Shown here in pieces: positions 55,665-64,000 of a stretch of DNA of 64,000 nucleotides (within the stretch, counting starts at the first letter, position 1; every line of letters begins with the position of its first letter). The notes under the pieces were generated by a model. That model searched no databases, had not been told where the DNA came from, and saw only the letters and a program-made list of their open reading frames with translations. The stretch covers positions 3,899,001-3,963,000 of the forward strand of contig NZ_CP116968.1 in the NCBI RefSeq assembly GCF_032051675.1. Direction: 5' to 3'. A program made the translations under genes and the position numbers. The DNA comes from Candidatus Nitrospira neomarina. Lineage in GTDB: Bacteria > Nitrospirota > Nitrospiria > Nitrospirales > UBA8639.

Positions 55665-56582
55665 TTAGGGGCTATAGCAACCGCTACTGTTGATTCGCCA
55701 TTGGGATCCTGCCGCGCAGTCGGGGTCGAATTGAAATCCGGCTTCGGTGGTCAGGGTGAATTGTGTTTCTGGAACGCTAAATGTATTCGCTTCGTCTAAA
55801 CTCACCGTGGTTCCCGAGAAGTGATAGCGACTATGCGGCAGAAGTGTGCCGCCACCGGAATTAGTCGGGCTCCCATCGACCGCGTAACTACCTCCTGCCC
55901 CATTGGCCGAGAGGCTGAGGAGATGAAATAAATGGCCCACGTGCCTGCGATGAATTTTCAGATCCGGTGTTCCTGTTTCATCGGTGTTCCACCAGGTTTC
56001 AAAGTCGGCATCCGTGGTAATGGAGGGATTCACATTTTGGGACAGATGGGTTATGACCATAAATCGTGCGTCCGCCAAGGCCGTCGTGGAGAGACCTGCG
56101 GCGTTGGTGAATCCACTGATGTTGGGTTGCACGAAGTAATAGCGGAGAAATCCATTAGGGTTCGTGGTGAGTTGTCCTAGCGCGGTCGCGACATAATCCG
56201 GACTCAGCGCGGTGAGTGTTGCCGGAAATGAACGTGTCTGCCGAAGGTAGAGTTCAATACCTCGGGCGATTGTGGCCAATTGTTCATCCTCCGCATCCCG
56301 CTTCGCGGCGGCCAGTTGATTGATCACATTTGGCGCAATGAGGCTCGCGAGAATGGCGATGATTGCCAGGACGCCAATCATTTCCACAAGCGTAAATCCA
56401 TGTGTAGATAGACAGCGGGCCTCAAATAATCCGAAAAATTTCCGGCCTATTCTTTGAACGGTGTTCCGGTTACCGCACTGAATCAACTGGAAGCCGGTGC
56501 CGGGACGCCAGCCTGTCTCGAATGCGATCGAGGCCGTCTGGAGCCCTATGGCCTGAGTGGGAAAGTCATTGCGTCTTGTCAT
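55665..56582 (-). CDS. type IV prepilin-like protein (long leader)
   Basis: 305 residues. Prepilin peptidase site G-FTLVEM (about 62-68) with the conserved Glu at mature position 5, then the hydrophobic helix IGVLAIIAILASLIAPNV. The 61-residue leader is unusually long and no nearer start exists in frame except non-standard ones. C-terminal part is a paralogue of the product of 56865-57668: both share ETWWN, a conserved His-containing segment (IHRRHVGHLFHLL) and a final FDPxC block. Confidence 0.8.
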   Translation of the reverse strand: MTRRNDFPTQAIGLQTASIAFETGWRPGTGFQLIQCGNRNTVQRIGRKFFGLFEARCLSTHGFTLVEMIGVLAIIAILASLIAPNVINQLAAAKRDAEDEQLATIARGIELYLRQTRSFPATLTALSPDYVATALGQLTTNPNGFLRYYFVQPNISGFTNAAGLSTTALADARFMVITHLSQNVNPSITTDADFETWWNTDETGTPDLKIHRRHVGHLFHLLSLSANGAGGSYAVDGSPTNSGGGTLLPHSRYHFSGTTVSLDEANTFSVPETQFTLTTEAGFQFDPDCAAGSQWRINSSGCYSP

Positions 56583-56864
56583 GAGTCCGATCCCGTCTTG
56601 CTCCTTCTCAGCGAGGCTTTTGTCTCGGGGGTGCGTGTACGTACTCTTCTCTCAGTCGGGCATATCCCGCCTGTTAGTCCACCAACCTTTCTTTCGGTGT
56701 TTAAAAAGCCAATCTTAATTTTCTTAAATTTTTCAATTGATCATGGCGGGTTTGTGAGGACCACAAGGGGGCGGGACGATCCGCCGGAGGTCAGGTTAGG
56801 GAGGTGGGGAAGCAGTCATTTTTTGCCGGGTCAGGGAGCGAGAATAACTCGAGAATGTTTCCGC
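56583..56864. other. 282-base gap between two prepilin genes
   Basis: Same-strand gap in an otherwise tightly packed operon. No ribosome-sited frame was found. May hold a promoter for the downstream mshI group; not identified. Confidence 0.35.
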
Positions 56865-57668
56865 CTAACAGGGAGGAGACAGAGGATTCCATCGTTTGGT
56901 GGCCCCGCATAAGGGGTCGAACCAATAACCGGTATTGGTGGTGAGAGAGAATTCAACATCAGGGATGTTGTAGCTATCGTCCTCGTCCAAACCGATTTCG
57001 GTGCCTAAAAGGTGAAGGCGGCTATGGGTTGGAAGAAGAGCGCCGTTGGAATGAGTGGGTTGATGGTCAATGGAAAAACTTCCCCCATTTCCCTTGGGGA
57101 TAAGGTCTACCATATAAAAAAGATGGCTGATCGTTCCACGATGAATAATGAGCGGAGGAGTCGTGCTGTCATCCATGTTCCACCAGGTTTCAAAGGAGGC
57201 GGGTGTGGTAATGGCGGGGGCCGCATCTTGTGCGAGATTGGATATGAGAAGAAACCGGGCATTGACGAGTTCACCGCCAGTCAGTCCGGTCGAGTTTTGG
57301 AATCCGGTTATGGAGGGATGCACCGCATAATAGCGGGGAAATCCTCGTGCGTTTTGCGTCATGCGGGCTTGAGGCAATGGCACAAAGTCAGGTGCAAGGA
57401 TGAGTAACGAAGGGGGGAACGCGTGGTTCTGTCGAAGATACGAGATGATTCCGTTGGCGATGAGCTGAAGATCACGGATTTCACGGTCTTCACTCGTTGA
57501 ATCCCAGACTCTGACCATGGAGGGCGACACAACAGCAAGCCCTATAGATAGAATCGCCAACAGGCCGATAAACACAATGAGGGTGGTTCCGGCTTCCGGG
57601 TCAGAGGCATTCTGGTGGCGGGGCGGGGAAGGTAAGGCAACGCCGGGGTGGCGAAGGTTGCCTGTCAA
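56865..57668 (-). CDS. non-canonical prepilin-like protein (paralogue of 55665-56582)
   Basis: 267 residues. Hydrophobic helix TTLIVFIGLLAILSIGLAVV after a 27-residue leader ending DPEAG. Glu5 is missing (V instead), as in tip pseudopilins (GspK/MshX-like). The rest aligns with the neighbouring prepilin (FPPSLLILAPDF, FPRYYAVHPSITGF, FETWWNMDDS). It overlaps the GspF-like gene by four bases. Confidence 0.72.
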   Translation of the reverse strand: MTGNLRHPGVALPSPPRHQNASDPEAGTTLIVFIGLLAILSIGLAVVSPSMVRVWDSTSEDREIRDLQLIANGIISYLRQNHAFPPSLLILAPDFVPLPQARMTQNARGFPRYYAVHPSITGFQNSTGLTGGELVNARFLLISNLAQDAAPAITTPASFETWWNMDDSTTPPLIIHRGTISHLFYMVDLIPKGNGGSFSIDHQPTHSNGALLPTHSRLHLLGTEIGLDEDDSYNIPDVEFSLTTNTGYWFDPLCGATKRWNPLSPPC

Positions 57669-58876
57669 TGGATTCCACCCATTAAACTCATCATGGGCAT
57701 AAAGAGGGATAGGGCGACGATACCCACAATCGCGATTAATCCTAAAGTAATCAGAGGTTCGAGAATGCCAAAAACTTTTTTGATTCTGCGCGGAATTTCC
57801 CGATTATAATAATGAGCCACATTCATGAGTGTGTGGGGTAATGTCCCGGTGGCTTCCCCGACCGAGATCATTTGAATCACCATTGGCGGAAAGACCGGAT
57901 GACGGCTTAATGATTCATTGATGGTGGAGCCCTCGGACACGGCGCGCTGTGTGTCCTGAAGCGCCCGTTCCATGACAGAATTGCCCACCAGTCCCTGGCA
58001 CAGTTGCAGGCTTTGCAGAACAGGGATGCCGGCTCGATACAAGACGGCAAAGTTTTGAACAAATTTGGATATCGTGAGCATCCGGATGAGTTCCCCCAGA
58101 ACTGGGAGTTGTAAGACCATGCGGTCCCGCCAGTGCGCGAATCCCGGCAGGTATTTTCGTCCCAGGGTCCACACCATTGGGCCGAGCAGGAGGAACGAAC
58201 TCCAGAGCCACCAGCTCCCCACGATCAGTTCACTGAGGGTGATAATGAGGATGGTGATAGTCGGGAGAGGCACATGCAGACCTTCCAGGATAGGGACAAA
58301 CCGGGGAATGACGAACGTAAAGAGCAACACCAGTAATCCGATCACCGCTATCATGACAATGCTCGGATATATGGTGGCCTGGCGCATGTCTCCACGGATC
58401 TGATCCAGCCAATCCAGATATCGTTCTAATTCTTTGAAGGTATCGGTCAATGTGCCGCTGTCTTCCCCGGCATGCACCAAATTAGTGATTTGAGGAGGAA
58501 AAATTCTGGGGTGTTGCTTCATGGCATCATGCAAGGTGTTTCCAGCCTCGACTTGTTGAAAGATGGCATGTAAGGTCGAACGCAAATGAAGGTTGGGTGT
58601 CTCAATCGACAAACTCTGTAAAGCCTGGGTAAGGGGAATGCCGGCCTCGAGGAGGGTGAACATGTGTGTGGAGAATTCCATAAGATCGCGGGGTTTGACT
58701 CTTCCTTTTTTTTGAGTGGGTCGTGCAAGGGACTTCGGTTTGGATTCCAACGTGCGCACAAGCCAGAGTCCCATGTCCTGGAGCTGGCGTTCCAGGTGGT
58801 AAAGATCCGGCGCCGCCATTTTTCCCTCAATCGGTTTCCCATGGGCGTCGATGGCGCGGTACTGAAAATTAGCCAC
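57665..58876 (-). CDS. mshG: MshG-like pilus inner-membrane platform protein (GspF/PilC)
   Basis: 403 residues. Two GspF domains (about 70-190 and 270-395), each with FVQNFAVLYRAGIPVLQSLQ or FSTHMFTLLEAGIPLTQAL motifs, and three membrane helices. Opening FQYRAIDAHGKPIEGKMAA is typical. The start overlaps the ATPase gene by eight bases. It links the motor to the assembling pilus. Confidence 0.92.
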   Translation of the reverse strand: MANFQYRAIDAHGKPIEGKMAAPDLYHLERQLQDMGLWLVRTLESKPKSLARPTQKKGRVKPRDLMEFSTHMFTLLEAGIPLTQALQSLSIETPNLHLRSTLHAIFQQVEAGNTLHDAMKQHPRIFPPQITNLVHAGEDSGTLTDTFKELERYLDWLDQIRGDMRQATIYPSIVMIAVIGLLVLLFTFVIPRFVPILEGLHVPLPTITILIITLSELIVGSWWLWSSFLLLGPMVWTLGRKYLPGFAHWRDRMVLQLPVLGELIRMLTISKFVQNFAVLYRAGIPVLQSLQLCQGLVGNSVMERALQDTQRAVSEGSTINESLSRHPVFPPMVIQMISVGEATGTLPHTLMNVAHYYNREIPRRIKKVFGILEPLITLGLIAIVGIVALSLFMPMMSLMGGIH

Positions 58877-60557
58877 CGGTCACCCTCAACACTTCTTCGA
58901 GCGTGGTAATTCCCTGAAGGGCTTTCATGAGTCCGTCATCAAACATTGTTGGCATTCGATCCCGCCGGATAATGGCCCGAATACCCGCCATATCCGGGCC
59001 GTGCACGATAGGCCCATGTAGTTCCTCTGAAATCTGGATTATTTCGTAAATGCCTGCTCGACCTTTATAGCCTGTCTGGCCGCATGCGTGGCATCCTTTT
59101 CCTATCCAGAGAATCGGGGGGATGTTGTCCGGCAATTCCACTCGAAGATCTGCAAGGACCGTGGCGGCATCCGTTCGTTCAACCTTGCATTCGGGACAAA
59201 TGCACCGAACGAGTCGTTGGCCGATGATGGCGGTCAGGGCGGAGGCGAGAAGGAACGCTTCCACGCCCATGTCGATTAAACGTGGAATGGCTCCTAGCGC
59301 ATCGTTGGTGTGAAGTGTCGAAAAAACCAAATGTCCGGTTAGGGCCGCGCGCATGGCCAGATCGGCCGTTTCTTGGTCACGGATTTCACCAACAAGAATG
59401 ACGTCAGGATCCTGCCGAAGTAGGGCACGAAGTCCGGCCGCAAAGGTCATGCCGATGTCCGGATTGACTTGCGTTTGGCGAATGAGAGGCATTTGATATT
59501 CGATCGGGTCCTCCAGTGTAAACACACTTTTTTCTTTGGCATCGACATGACGGAGGGCCGTATATAACGTCGTGGTCTTTCCACTTCCTGTGGGACCTGT
59601 CACAAGGATAATGCCATGGGGACGTTGGATCAGGGATTGGATGCGCGATTGGTCGTTGGGTGTAAACCCCAAAGCCAGGAATTCTAATTTCAATGCCCCT
59701 TTATCCAGAATTCGGAGGACAATGCTTTCTCCGAAATTCGTTGGAAGGGTCGACACACGAAGATCAATTCGACGAGTGCCTAACGTAAAGGGGATCCGGC
59801 CGTCCTGGGGAGTTCGTTTTTCTGTGAGGTCAAGATTGGCCATGAGTTTAAACCGAGCGGTAATGGGCGCTTGAAGCGGTTTTGGAATGAGAATTTCTTG
59901 TGTGAGAATGCCGTCAATGCGCATTCGGACCCGTAAATAGTACTCATCCGGCTCGACATGGATATCTGTCACCCGTGATTGAATGGCGGCGGTAATGAGT
60001 TGATTGCACAAGCGAATCATCGGCGCCACCCGGCTCCCGTCTTCCCCGAGATCCGAGATCCCTTTGACCATTAATTCATCAAGCAGTTGCTTAATGGATT
60101 CCCGATGCGCATAGTGCCGCTCGATCGCTTCAATTAACTCTTGGGCAGGGGCTGTGTGGGTGTGGACGTTGAGCCCGATGCGACTTTCAATGGTATCCAC
60201 CGCCACAATATTCAACGGATCTGCCATGGCCAGGTTCAACACATTCCCCTGTTTGCTAAGAGGGAGGACTTGAAACTGGGTGGCGATGTCGTAGGGAATG
60301 AGATTGATAATTTCCGATGGGATGAAGATCGTTGAGAGGTCGACTATGCCGGTTTGGGTGCCCTCAGCCAGATAATGGGCCAGGACTTTTTCGGTAATGA
60401 ATCCCAGGCCAATGAGGGTTTGGCCGAGCATCACACCTTTTCTCTTCGTCTCCCGGACCGCCAAGTCCAATTGTTCTTGAGTGATCCAGCCGTCTTGGAG
60501 GAGAGACGTTCCGAGGAGAGGCCGTGCGGCTTTGGGTGGTGTGGGTGTGATTGGCAT
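58869..60557 (-). CDS. mshE: MshE-like extension ATPase (GspE/PilB)
   Basis: 562 residues. N-terminal MshEN-type repeats (about 15-55: LGTSLLQDGWITQEQLDLAV and LGQTLIGLGFITEKVLAHYLAE), the region that binds c-di-GMP in Vibrio MshE; the Arg of the RLG motif is replaced in both. The ATPase core has LVTGPTGSGKTTTL (Walker A), LEDPIE, LRQDPDVILVGEIRD (Walker B), TLHTND, and a zinc site CICPEC...CHACG. Powers pilus extension from the cytoplasm. Upstream is a promoter-sized gap before the prepilin gene. Confidence 0.93.
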   Translation of the reverse strand: MPITPTPPKAARPLLGTSLLQDGWITQEQLDLAVRETKRKGVMLGQTLIGLGFITEKVLAHYLAEGTQTGIVDLSTIFIPSEIINLIPYDIATQFQVLPLSKQGNVLNLAMADPLNIVAVDTIESRIGLNVHTHTAPAQELIEAIERHYAHRESIKQLLDELMVKGISDLGEDGSRVAPMIRLCNQLITAAIQSRVTDIHVEPDEYYLRVRMRIDGILTQEILIPKPLQAPITARFKLMANLDLTEKRTPQDGRIPFTLGTRRIDLRVSTLPTNFGESIVLRILDKGALKLEFLALGFTPNDQSRIQSLIQRPHGIILVTGPTGSGKTTTLYTALRHVDAKEKSVFTLEDPIEYQMPLIRQTQVNPDIGMTFAAGLRALLRQDPDVILVGEIRDQETADLAMRAALTGHLVFSTLHTNDALGAIPRLIDMGVEAFLLASALTAIIGQRLVRCICPECKVERTDAATVLADLRVELPDNIPPILWIGKGCHACGQTGYKGRAGIYEIIQISEELHGPIVHGPDMAGIRAIIRRDRMPTMFDDGLMKALQGITTLEEVLRVTGG

Positions 60558-60687
60558 GGGCGGGACTGCTAGGAGAAGTTTATGGGCGACAGCAAATGGG
60601 TGCTCGCCTGTGAGGAACGCATAGGAGGAGGGAGCACAGCCATTGTTGGCTTTTTCTCAATCATCCCTCAATGAACGAGGATGGGAA

Positions 60688-61371
60688 TTATTGATGTGTA
60701 AGATAAATATACATGCGATCATTGCCCGGATTGTATTTTACGCGTCCGCGTAATTGGCGTTCGGTTATGCTTGCACCGATACCGGCATCGATGACTCCAT
60801 CAATTTCATTGAATTCCGTATCGGAAACTCCGTCGACTCTGAGATAGGCCACTCGGGCTCCAGTGGGGAGATCGCTGTTGCCATCATCACCTTTCAGATC
60901 CCATCCGACATTCGTCCCTGTTGTCGCTGTCCCGAGTGCCACTGCCGTTTGCGCCGGCATGTACATGGTTGTGCCCAGTCCCGGAGGCGTATTGGTATTA
61001 AATTTTTCCAGATAGGGTCCTCGGAACCGGCTCCATTGATTGGTTCCGGTATTCAACGGATCGGAGGCGTCGAGCGTTAAGCGAGCTCCAAGAGAGGTAA
61101 CGGTGGCGCTGTTCCCTCCGGTCTCTTGTGCCGGAGTTCCAGCGGCATTGAGAGGCCAGATGGTTCCGATATCTCCATAATACTTTGCGACGGCGGTCTC
61201 ATACGTTCTCACAGCGGCAGCCATGGAGCTGGCTTTAGACGACGCAATCAGAGTGAAAATTTTTGGCAGTAACAAGGCAATCAGTATGGCGATGATGGCC
61301 AATACCCCGATCATTTCCACCAGGGTAAACCCCTGGGAATGATGAAGCGGCCGGAATAGTGTTTTTGGCAT
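60688..61371 (-). CDS. type IV prepilin (MshA/MshB-type)
   Basis: 227 residues. Short leader MPKTLFRPLHHSQG then FTLVEMIGVLAIIAILIALLLPKIF with canonical Glu5, followed by an extracellular domain with no Cys pair. Probably a main or first pilin subunit. First pilin gene of the operon and followed by mshE on the same strand, about 130 bases away. Confidence 0.85.
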   Translation of the reverse strand: MPKTLFRPLHHSQGFTLVEMIGVLAIIAILIALLLPKIFTLIASSKASSMAAAVRTYETAVAKYYGDIGTIWPLNAAGTPAQETGGNSATVTSLGARLTLDASDPLNTGTNQWSRFRGPYLEKFNTNTPPGLGTTMYMPAQTAVALGTATTGTNVGWDLKGDDGNSDLPTGARVAYLRVDGVSDTEFNEIDGVIDAGIGASITERQLRGRVKYNPGNDRMYIYLTHQ

Positions 61372-61509
61372 CTGTCAGTTCTCCTTTACGAAGGGCGTGT
61401 CGTTTGGCCGAGTTTCAGGCTGAATATGGAAAATGGTATGGATGACACGCCCATACAAAATCCATCGGCATCTGGGTTGGCATTCTTAAGCCCACTCGTA
61501 TTCTGGAAA

Positions 61510-62289
61510 TTAGGATTGCGGCCGTGAGCGGGATTGCAGGTCTAGAAGTGCGATGCTGGCAAATGGATCCCCGAGTTGAGATGCTTGACTGAAAAGTCGG
61601 TGAGCGGCTTTGGAATTTGATGGGCCGATGTGGCCATCTGCATAAAGATATCCCAGATGAACGAGTGCTGAAGAAAGATCAGGATTGAGTTCAAGTGCCT
61701 GTTGAATGGCATCTTTGGCATGGTCAATAAAGCCCAGGCTTTTCAGCGCGATGCCCATGCCGAGATAGGCCTCGGCTGATTTGGGGTCGATCCTGAGGGA
61801 ATCTTGATAAGCCGCTATCGCGTCTTCCGGCCGACCATTTAACAATGACCGCCATCCCGTATTCGTCTGGTCTTGGGTGACATTGTTGTTAAGCAGGACT
61901 GCGATGTGTGTGGGTTTCTTTTTTGGAGGAGAATGGGATGGCTGAGATCCTGTAGGTTTGGGTTCGTTGGGCGAGGGGTGAAGGGGATTGGTAAGAAGAG
62001 TGGATTGCTCAACCTTTAATGAGGCGGTGTTTTTGCGATCAGGCTGAGCGTGAGGAGGGATATAGTTGTTGATCTTTTCTAGTTGCCGGATGAAAGGCTG
62101 AGGGTCGGATTCATCTCCATGACTGAAGTCTTGGGAGCCGGGAAGCGTCAAATGACTTCCCTGGGCGGAAGACCAGGTCATTATTCCTAGACCAATGATC
62201 ATACTGAGGATGAACGTGGCCGAAGATGACCCTAGGGCTTTAGATGTTCCTTTGGTTTTTGCCCTTGGTACTAAGGTGGGATGTCTCAT
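61510..62289 (-). CDS. TPR-repeat membrane protein
   Basis: 259 residues. One membrane helix (about 25-45), a Pro/Ser/Thr-rich linker, then two or three tetratricopeptide repeats (about 155-240: NTGWRSLLNGRPEDAIAAYQDSLRIDP, AEAYLGMGIALKSLGFIDHAKDAIQQALELNP and SSALVHLGYLYADGHIG). It lies just upstream of the pilus operon on the same strand, so it may belong to it (resembling the MshN design). Confidence 0.72.
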   Translation of the reverse strand: MRHPTLVPRAKTKGTSKALGSSSATFILSMIIGLGIMTWSSAQGSHLTLPGSQDFSHGDESDPQPFIRQLEKINNYIPPHAQPDRKNTASLKVEQSTLLTNPLHPSPNEPKPTGSQPSHSPPKKKPTHIAVLLNNNVTQDQTNTGWRSLLNGRPEDAIAAYQDSLRIDPKSAEAYLGMGIALKSLGFIDHAKDAIQQALELNPDLSSALVHLGYLYADGHIGPSNSKAAHRLFSQASQLGDPFASIALLDLQSRSRPQS

Positions 62290-62691
62290 GTTGGCTCATT
62301 GCCTCAGTGGTTCCAGGTTGAACCTATCGGACAATAGGCAACATGCTTAAGGGATTACGCGTGAAGTGTTGACCAAATTTCCAAAAACCCAACTCAAAAA
62401 GCCGGGAACGGCCAACAAAAGAATACATGTGGTTGAGAGGTAATCGGAGGGCTGAGAGATGTCTGATAGTCCTGCCACGATTCAACCCCTGAGTCAAATT
62501 AGCGCCACAGGATCCTTAGAAGTATCAATGAAAGACGTGTCTGAGATGTGTGGAGAATTTCGGGATGAATATGGGAAAGGTCGGAACTCGCTGGATGAGT
62601 GTCCCGATTGGAGTAAGGTCTGAGACACATAACAAAGCCCACCTGTTATTGAGGTGGGCTTTGTTGAGCCAGGAAACGCTTGGTTTGATGA
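62290..62691. other. gap with a bidirectional hairpin
   Basis: About 400 bases. Holds the hairpin at 62631-62666. No convincing gene. The promoter of the TPR/pilus operon should be here. Confidence 0.4.
62631..62666 (-). terminator. terminator hairpin downstream of glutaredoxin
   Basis: AACAAAGCCCACCT and AGGTGGGCTTTGTT form a perfect stem with a seven-base loop. On the minus strand it lies 26 bases after the glutaredoxin stop and ends in T-rich sequence. It would also shield the pilus operon from read-through. Confidence 0.75.
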
Positions 62692-63024
62692 TCAGGTGGC
62701 TTGATCGGGAAACGCGGCTTTTAAAAGAGGCTGCAATTCCCCTTTTTCTTCCATTGGACCTAAGACATCCGTATCCCCATAAAACTGGCCATTAATGAAA
62801 ACTTTTGGCAAAGTCGGCCAATTGGTCATTTTAGAAAGAGCCTCCCGTTTTTCAGGATTTGGCAAGGCGTTGATTAATTCATAGGGATAGCCGAATTTGT
62901 TAAAAAACTCCATGGTCTCCACGGTAAATCCGCACTGTGGGGCAGACTTGGTGCCCTTTCCGTAAATGAGAATTTTGTGTTGGGCGATTTCTCTCTTAAT
63001 TTCGTCTTCAATGGGCGTACTCAT
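62692..63024 (-). CDS. grxD: monothiol glutaredoxin (Grx4/GrxD family)
   Basis: 110 residues from MSTPIEDEI, which has an AAGGAGG ribosome site; an upstream start (63048) is less likely. The CGFT-type active site with Cys31, the GKGTKSAPQ lead-in, NWPTLPKVFINGQFYGDTD and the C-terminal LL are diagnostic. Monothiol glutaredoxins bind and transfer [2Fe-2S] clusters with BolA. BolA ends five bases upstream, making one operon. Confidence 0.93.
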   Translation of the reverse strand: MSTPIEDEIKREIAQHKILIYGKGTKSAPQCGFTVETMEFFNKFGYPYELINALPNPEKREALSKMTNWPTLPKVFINGQFYGDTDVLGPMEEKGELQPLLKAAFPDQAT

Positions 63025-63028
63025 AAGA

Positions 63029-63277
63029 TTATCCTCCTTGGGCTTCATTGCGGGTTTTGGCCTGAATTTCTAGGGCATGAATGCGTCCGTCTTTCATGGG
63101 CGCGTCGAGGGCTTGGTAAATCATTCGATGACGGTCCAACAAATTCTTTCCTTCAAAAGCATTGGAAATGACTTTGACCGTAAAATGGTCCATGGTACCG
63201 GTTCGATCAAGGACCGAAACTTCGGCATCGCCTAACGCTTCCTGAAGTTGAGTGCTCAGCTCTTCAAATGTCATCAT
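63029..63277 (-). CDS. bolA: BolA family protein
   Basis: 82 residues. The class signature GTMDHFTVKVISNAFEGKNLLDRHRMIYQAL with the conserved His and the C-terminal IHALEIQAKT. BolA partners monothiol glutaredoxin in iron-sulfur cluster handling. Start (63277) is preceded by weak purines; a second Met follows at once. Confidence 0.92.
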   Translation of the reverse strand: MMTFEELSTQLQEALGDAEVSVLDRTGTMDHFTVKVISNAFEGKNLLDRHRMIYQALDAPMKDGRIHALEIQAKTRNEAQGG

Positions 63278-63558
63278 AGAAAAAATGTAATCCTAGTAAA
63301 AATTGATGGAATACTCAGGTCCCACTATACCGGAGAGAGAATTTTCTGCGCAATGCGGGTCTGGTATCTTTTCATCATGAATGGTTCCTGGGGGGCATGA
63401 GGTGTAGTTAGGCCCGTCCGTGCGGTGCGGAAAAAGCCATATCCGAGGTGAGGTCAAATGCGAGGTGTGAAGAAAAAATGTCGGTTAGGGAAGAAAGAAA
63501 GGTGAGGAGGGGCCTCATATTGTCTCCTGACTTCTCAATTTTTTCCCACATTCTTTTT
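63278..63558. other. gap between esterase and bolA
   Basis: About 280 bases. A minus frame (63408-63641) overlaps the esterase and has no ribosome site. Nothing identified. Confidence 0.35.
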
Positions 63559-64000
63559 TTAGAGCGGAGAAGGATAGAGATGTGTTTGCAGAAAGGCTCC
63601 GAGACCCTGCAACACTTGAATGGGAATTTCATGGCCACCACGAAATTCTACCCAACTGACGGGTAAACCAGCCATTTGGATATGCTCACGAAGTTGCTGC
63701 GCCATGGAAAACGATAAAATAGGATCGTCGGTGCCATGGCTTTGAAATACCGGGAGACCCTGGCGATTGGGTAGGCGGGTGATCCATTCTTGCTTAGCAA
63801 TGAGGGTGCCCGATAATAGTACTAATCCTGCGAAGGGAATATCGGTATGAAGGGCCAAATCAGTCGCCAGCATGGCTCCCTGTGAAAACCCTCCTACGAT
63901 CACCGATGATGATGGTACGGACAAGGTTTCTGTGGCAAGAGAAAGGACATCCTGCATTTGGGTACGGGCCGGAGGCAAGCCACGGGGGATTTCTTGTGAC
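63559..64000 (-). CDS. alpha/beta-hydrolase esterase (carboxylesterase/phospholipase-like, partial)
   Basis: About 147 C-terminal residues visible; the N-terminus is beyond the window, and the frame is open upstream with EIPRGLPPARTQ. The nucleophile elbow GFSQG carries the catalytic Ser, DDPIL the Asp and GGHEI the His, in the order of the YpfH/EstB type small esterases. The LPVFQSHGTDDPILSFSMAQQLREHI stretch is characteristic. Confidence 0.86.
   Translation of the reverse strand, partial: SQEIPRGLPPARTQMQDVLSLATETLSVPSSSVIVGGFSQGAMLATDLALHTDIPFAGLVLLSGTLIAKQEWITRLPNRQGLPVFQSHGTDDPILSFSMAQQLREHIQMAGLPVSWVEFRGGHEIPIQVLQGLGAFLQTHLYPSPL

Noticed and set aside
1..64000. CRISPR arrays, tRNA or rRNA genes, transposases, phage genes
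   Set aside because: No regularly spaced repeats, cloverleaf or rRNA-like segments and no mobile-element proteins were recognised; this is a reading by eye, not a search.

Overview
The window looks like chromosomal DNA of a chemolithoautotrophic member of the Nitrospirota, most like a marine Nitrospira. This is an inference from gene content (a DabA/Mrp-type inorganic carbon and sodium module, three SulP carriers each next to a Na+/H+ antiporter, many two-component proteins, and a di-haem CxxCH enzyme) and a base composition near 50% GC by eye. No rRNA, tRNA, transposase or CRISPR array was seen.

Layout. 1-11.3 kb: a SulP carrier with a NhaD/ArsB-type antiporter (left edge), a one-haem sensor-like protein, a theta-type (LciB-like) carbonic anhydrase, a degenerate NtrC-type regulator, a broken AlgE-like porin, a second SulP carrier, and the decayed remains of an NhaB antiporter. 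11.6-15 kb: a CHASE3 histidine kinase and its intact NtrC-type sigma54 activator. 15-22.3 kb: a PriA that has lost its ATPase motifs, a beta-helix protein, a di-haem oxidoreductase and hypotheticals. 22.4-34.5 kb: MpsC (DUF2294), DabA (DUF2309) and an Mrp-type antiporter cluster (E, F, G, MBH/B-like, B, C, D) ending in NuoL-like and NuoM-like subunits. 35-41.5 kb: an OmpA-type lipoprotein, NhaB, a third SulP carrier and a PAS-GAF-GAF sensor. 41.7-48.8 kb: c-di-GMP/phosphorelay signalling (two HD-GYP proteins and a large hybrid kinase). 48.9-62.3 kb: a nearly complete MSHA-like type IV pilus operon on the minus strand. 62.7-64 kb: a monothiol glutaredoxin, BolA and an esterase (right edge).

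How it fits together. The left 40 kb reads as an inorganic-carbon acquisition island. DabA with NuoL/Mrp-like subunits would trap CO2 as bicarbonate, SulP carriers could import bicarbonate (BicA-like), Na+/H+ antiporters would restore the sodium gradient, and the LciB-like enzyme would interconvert CO2 and bicarbonate. The most interesting regulatory signal is a pair of good sigma54 (-24/-12) promoters, one before the LciB-like gene and one before SulP-2. Both share an identical 12-base element about 110-140 bases upstream, and two NtrC-type regulators lie close by. This suggests a sigma54-controlled carbon-supply regulon. The right part couples c-di-GMP signalling proteins to an MSHA-like pilus.
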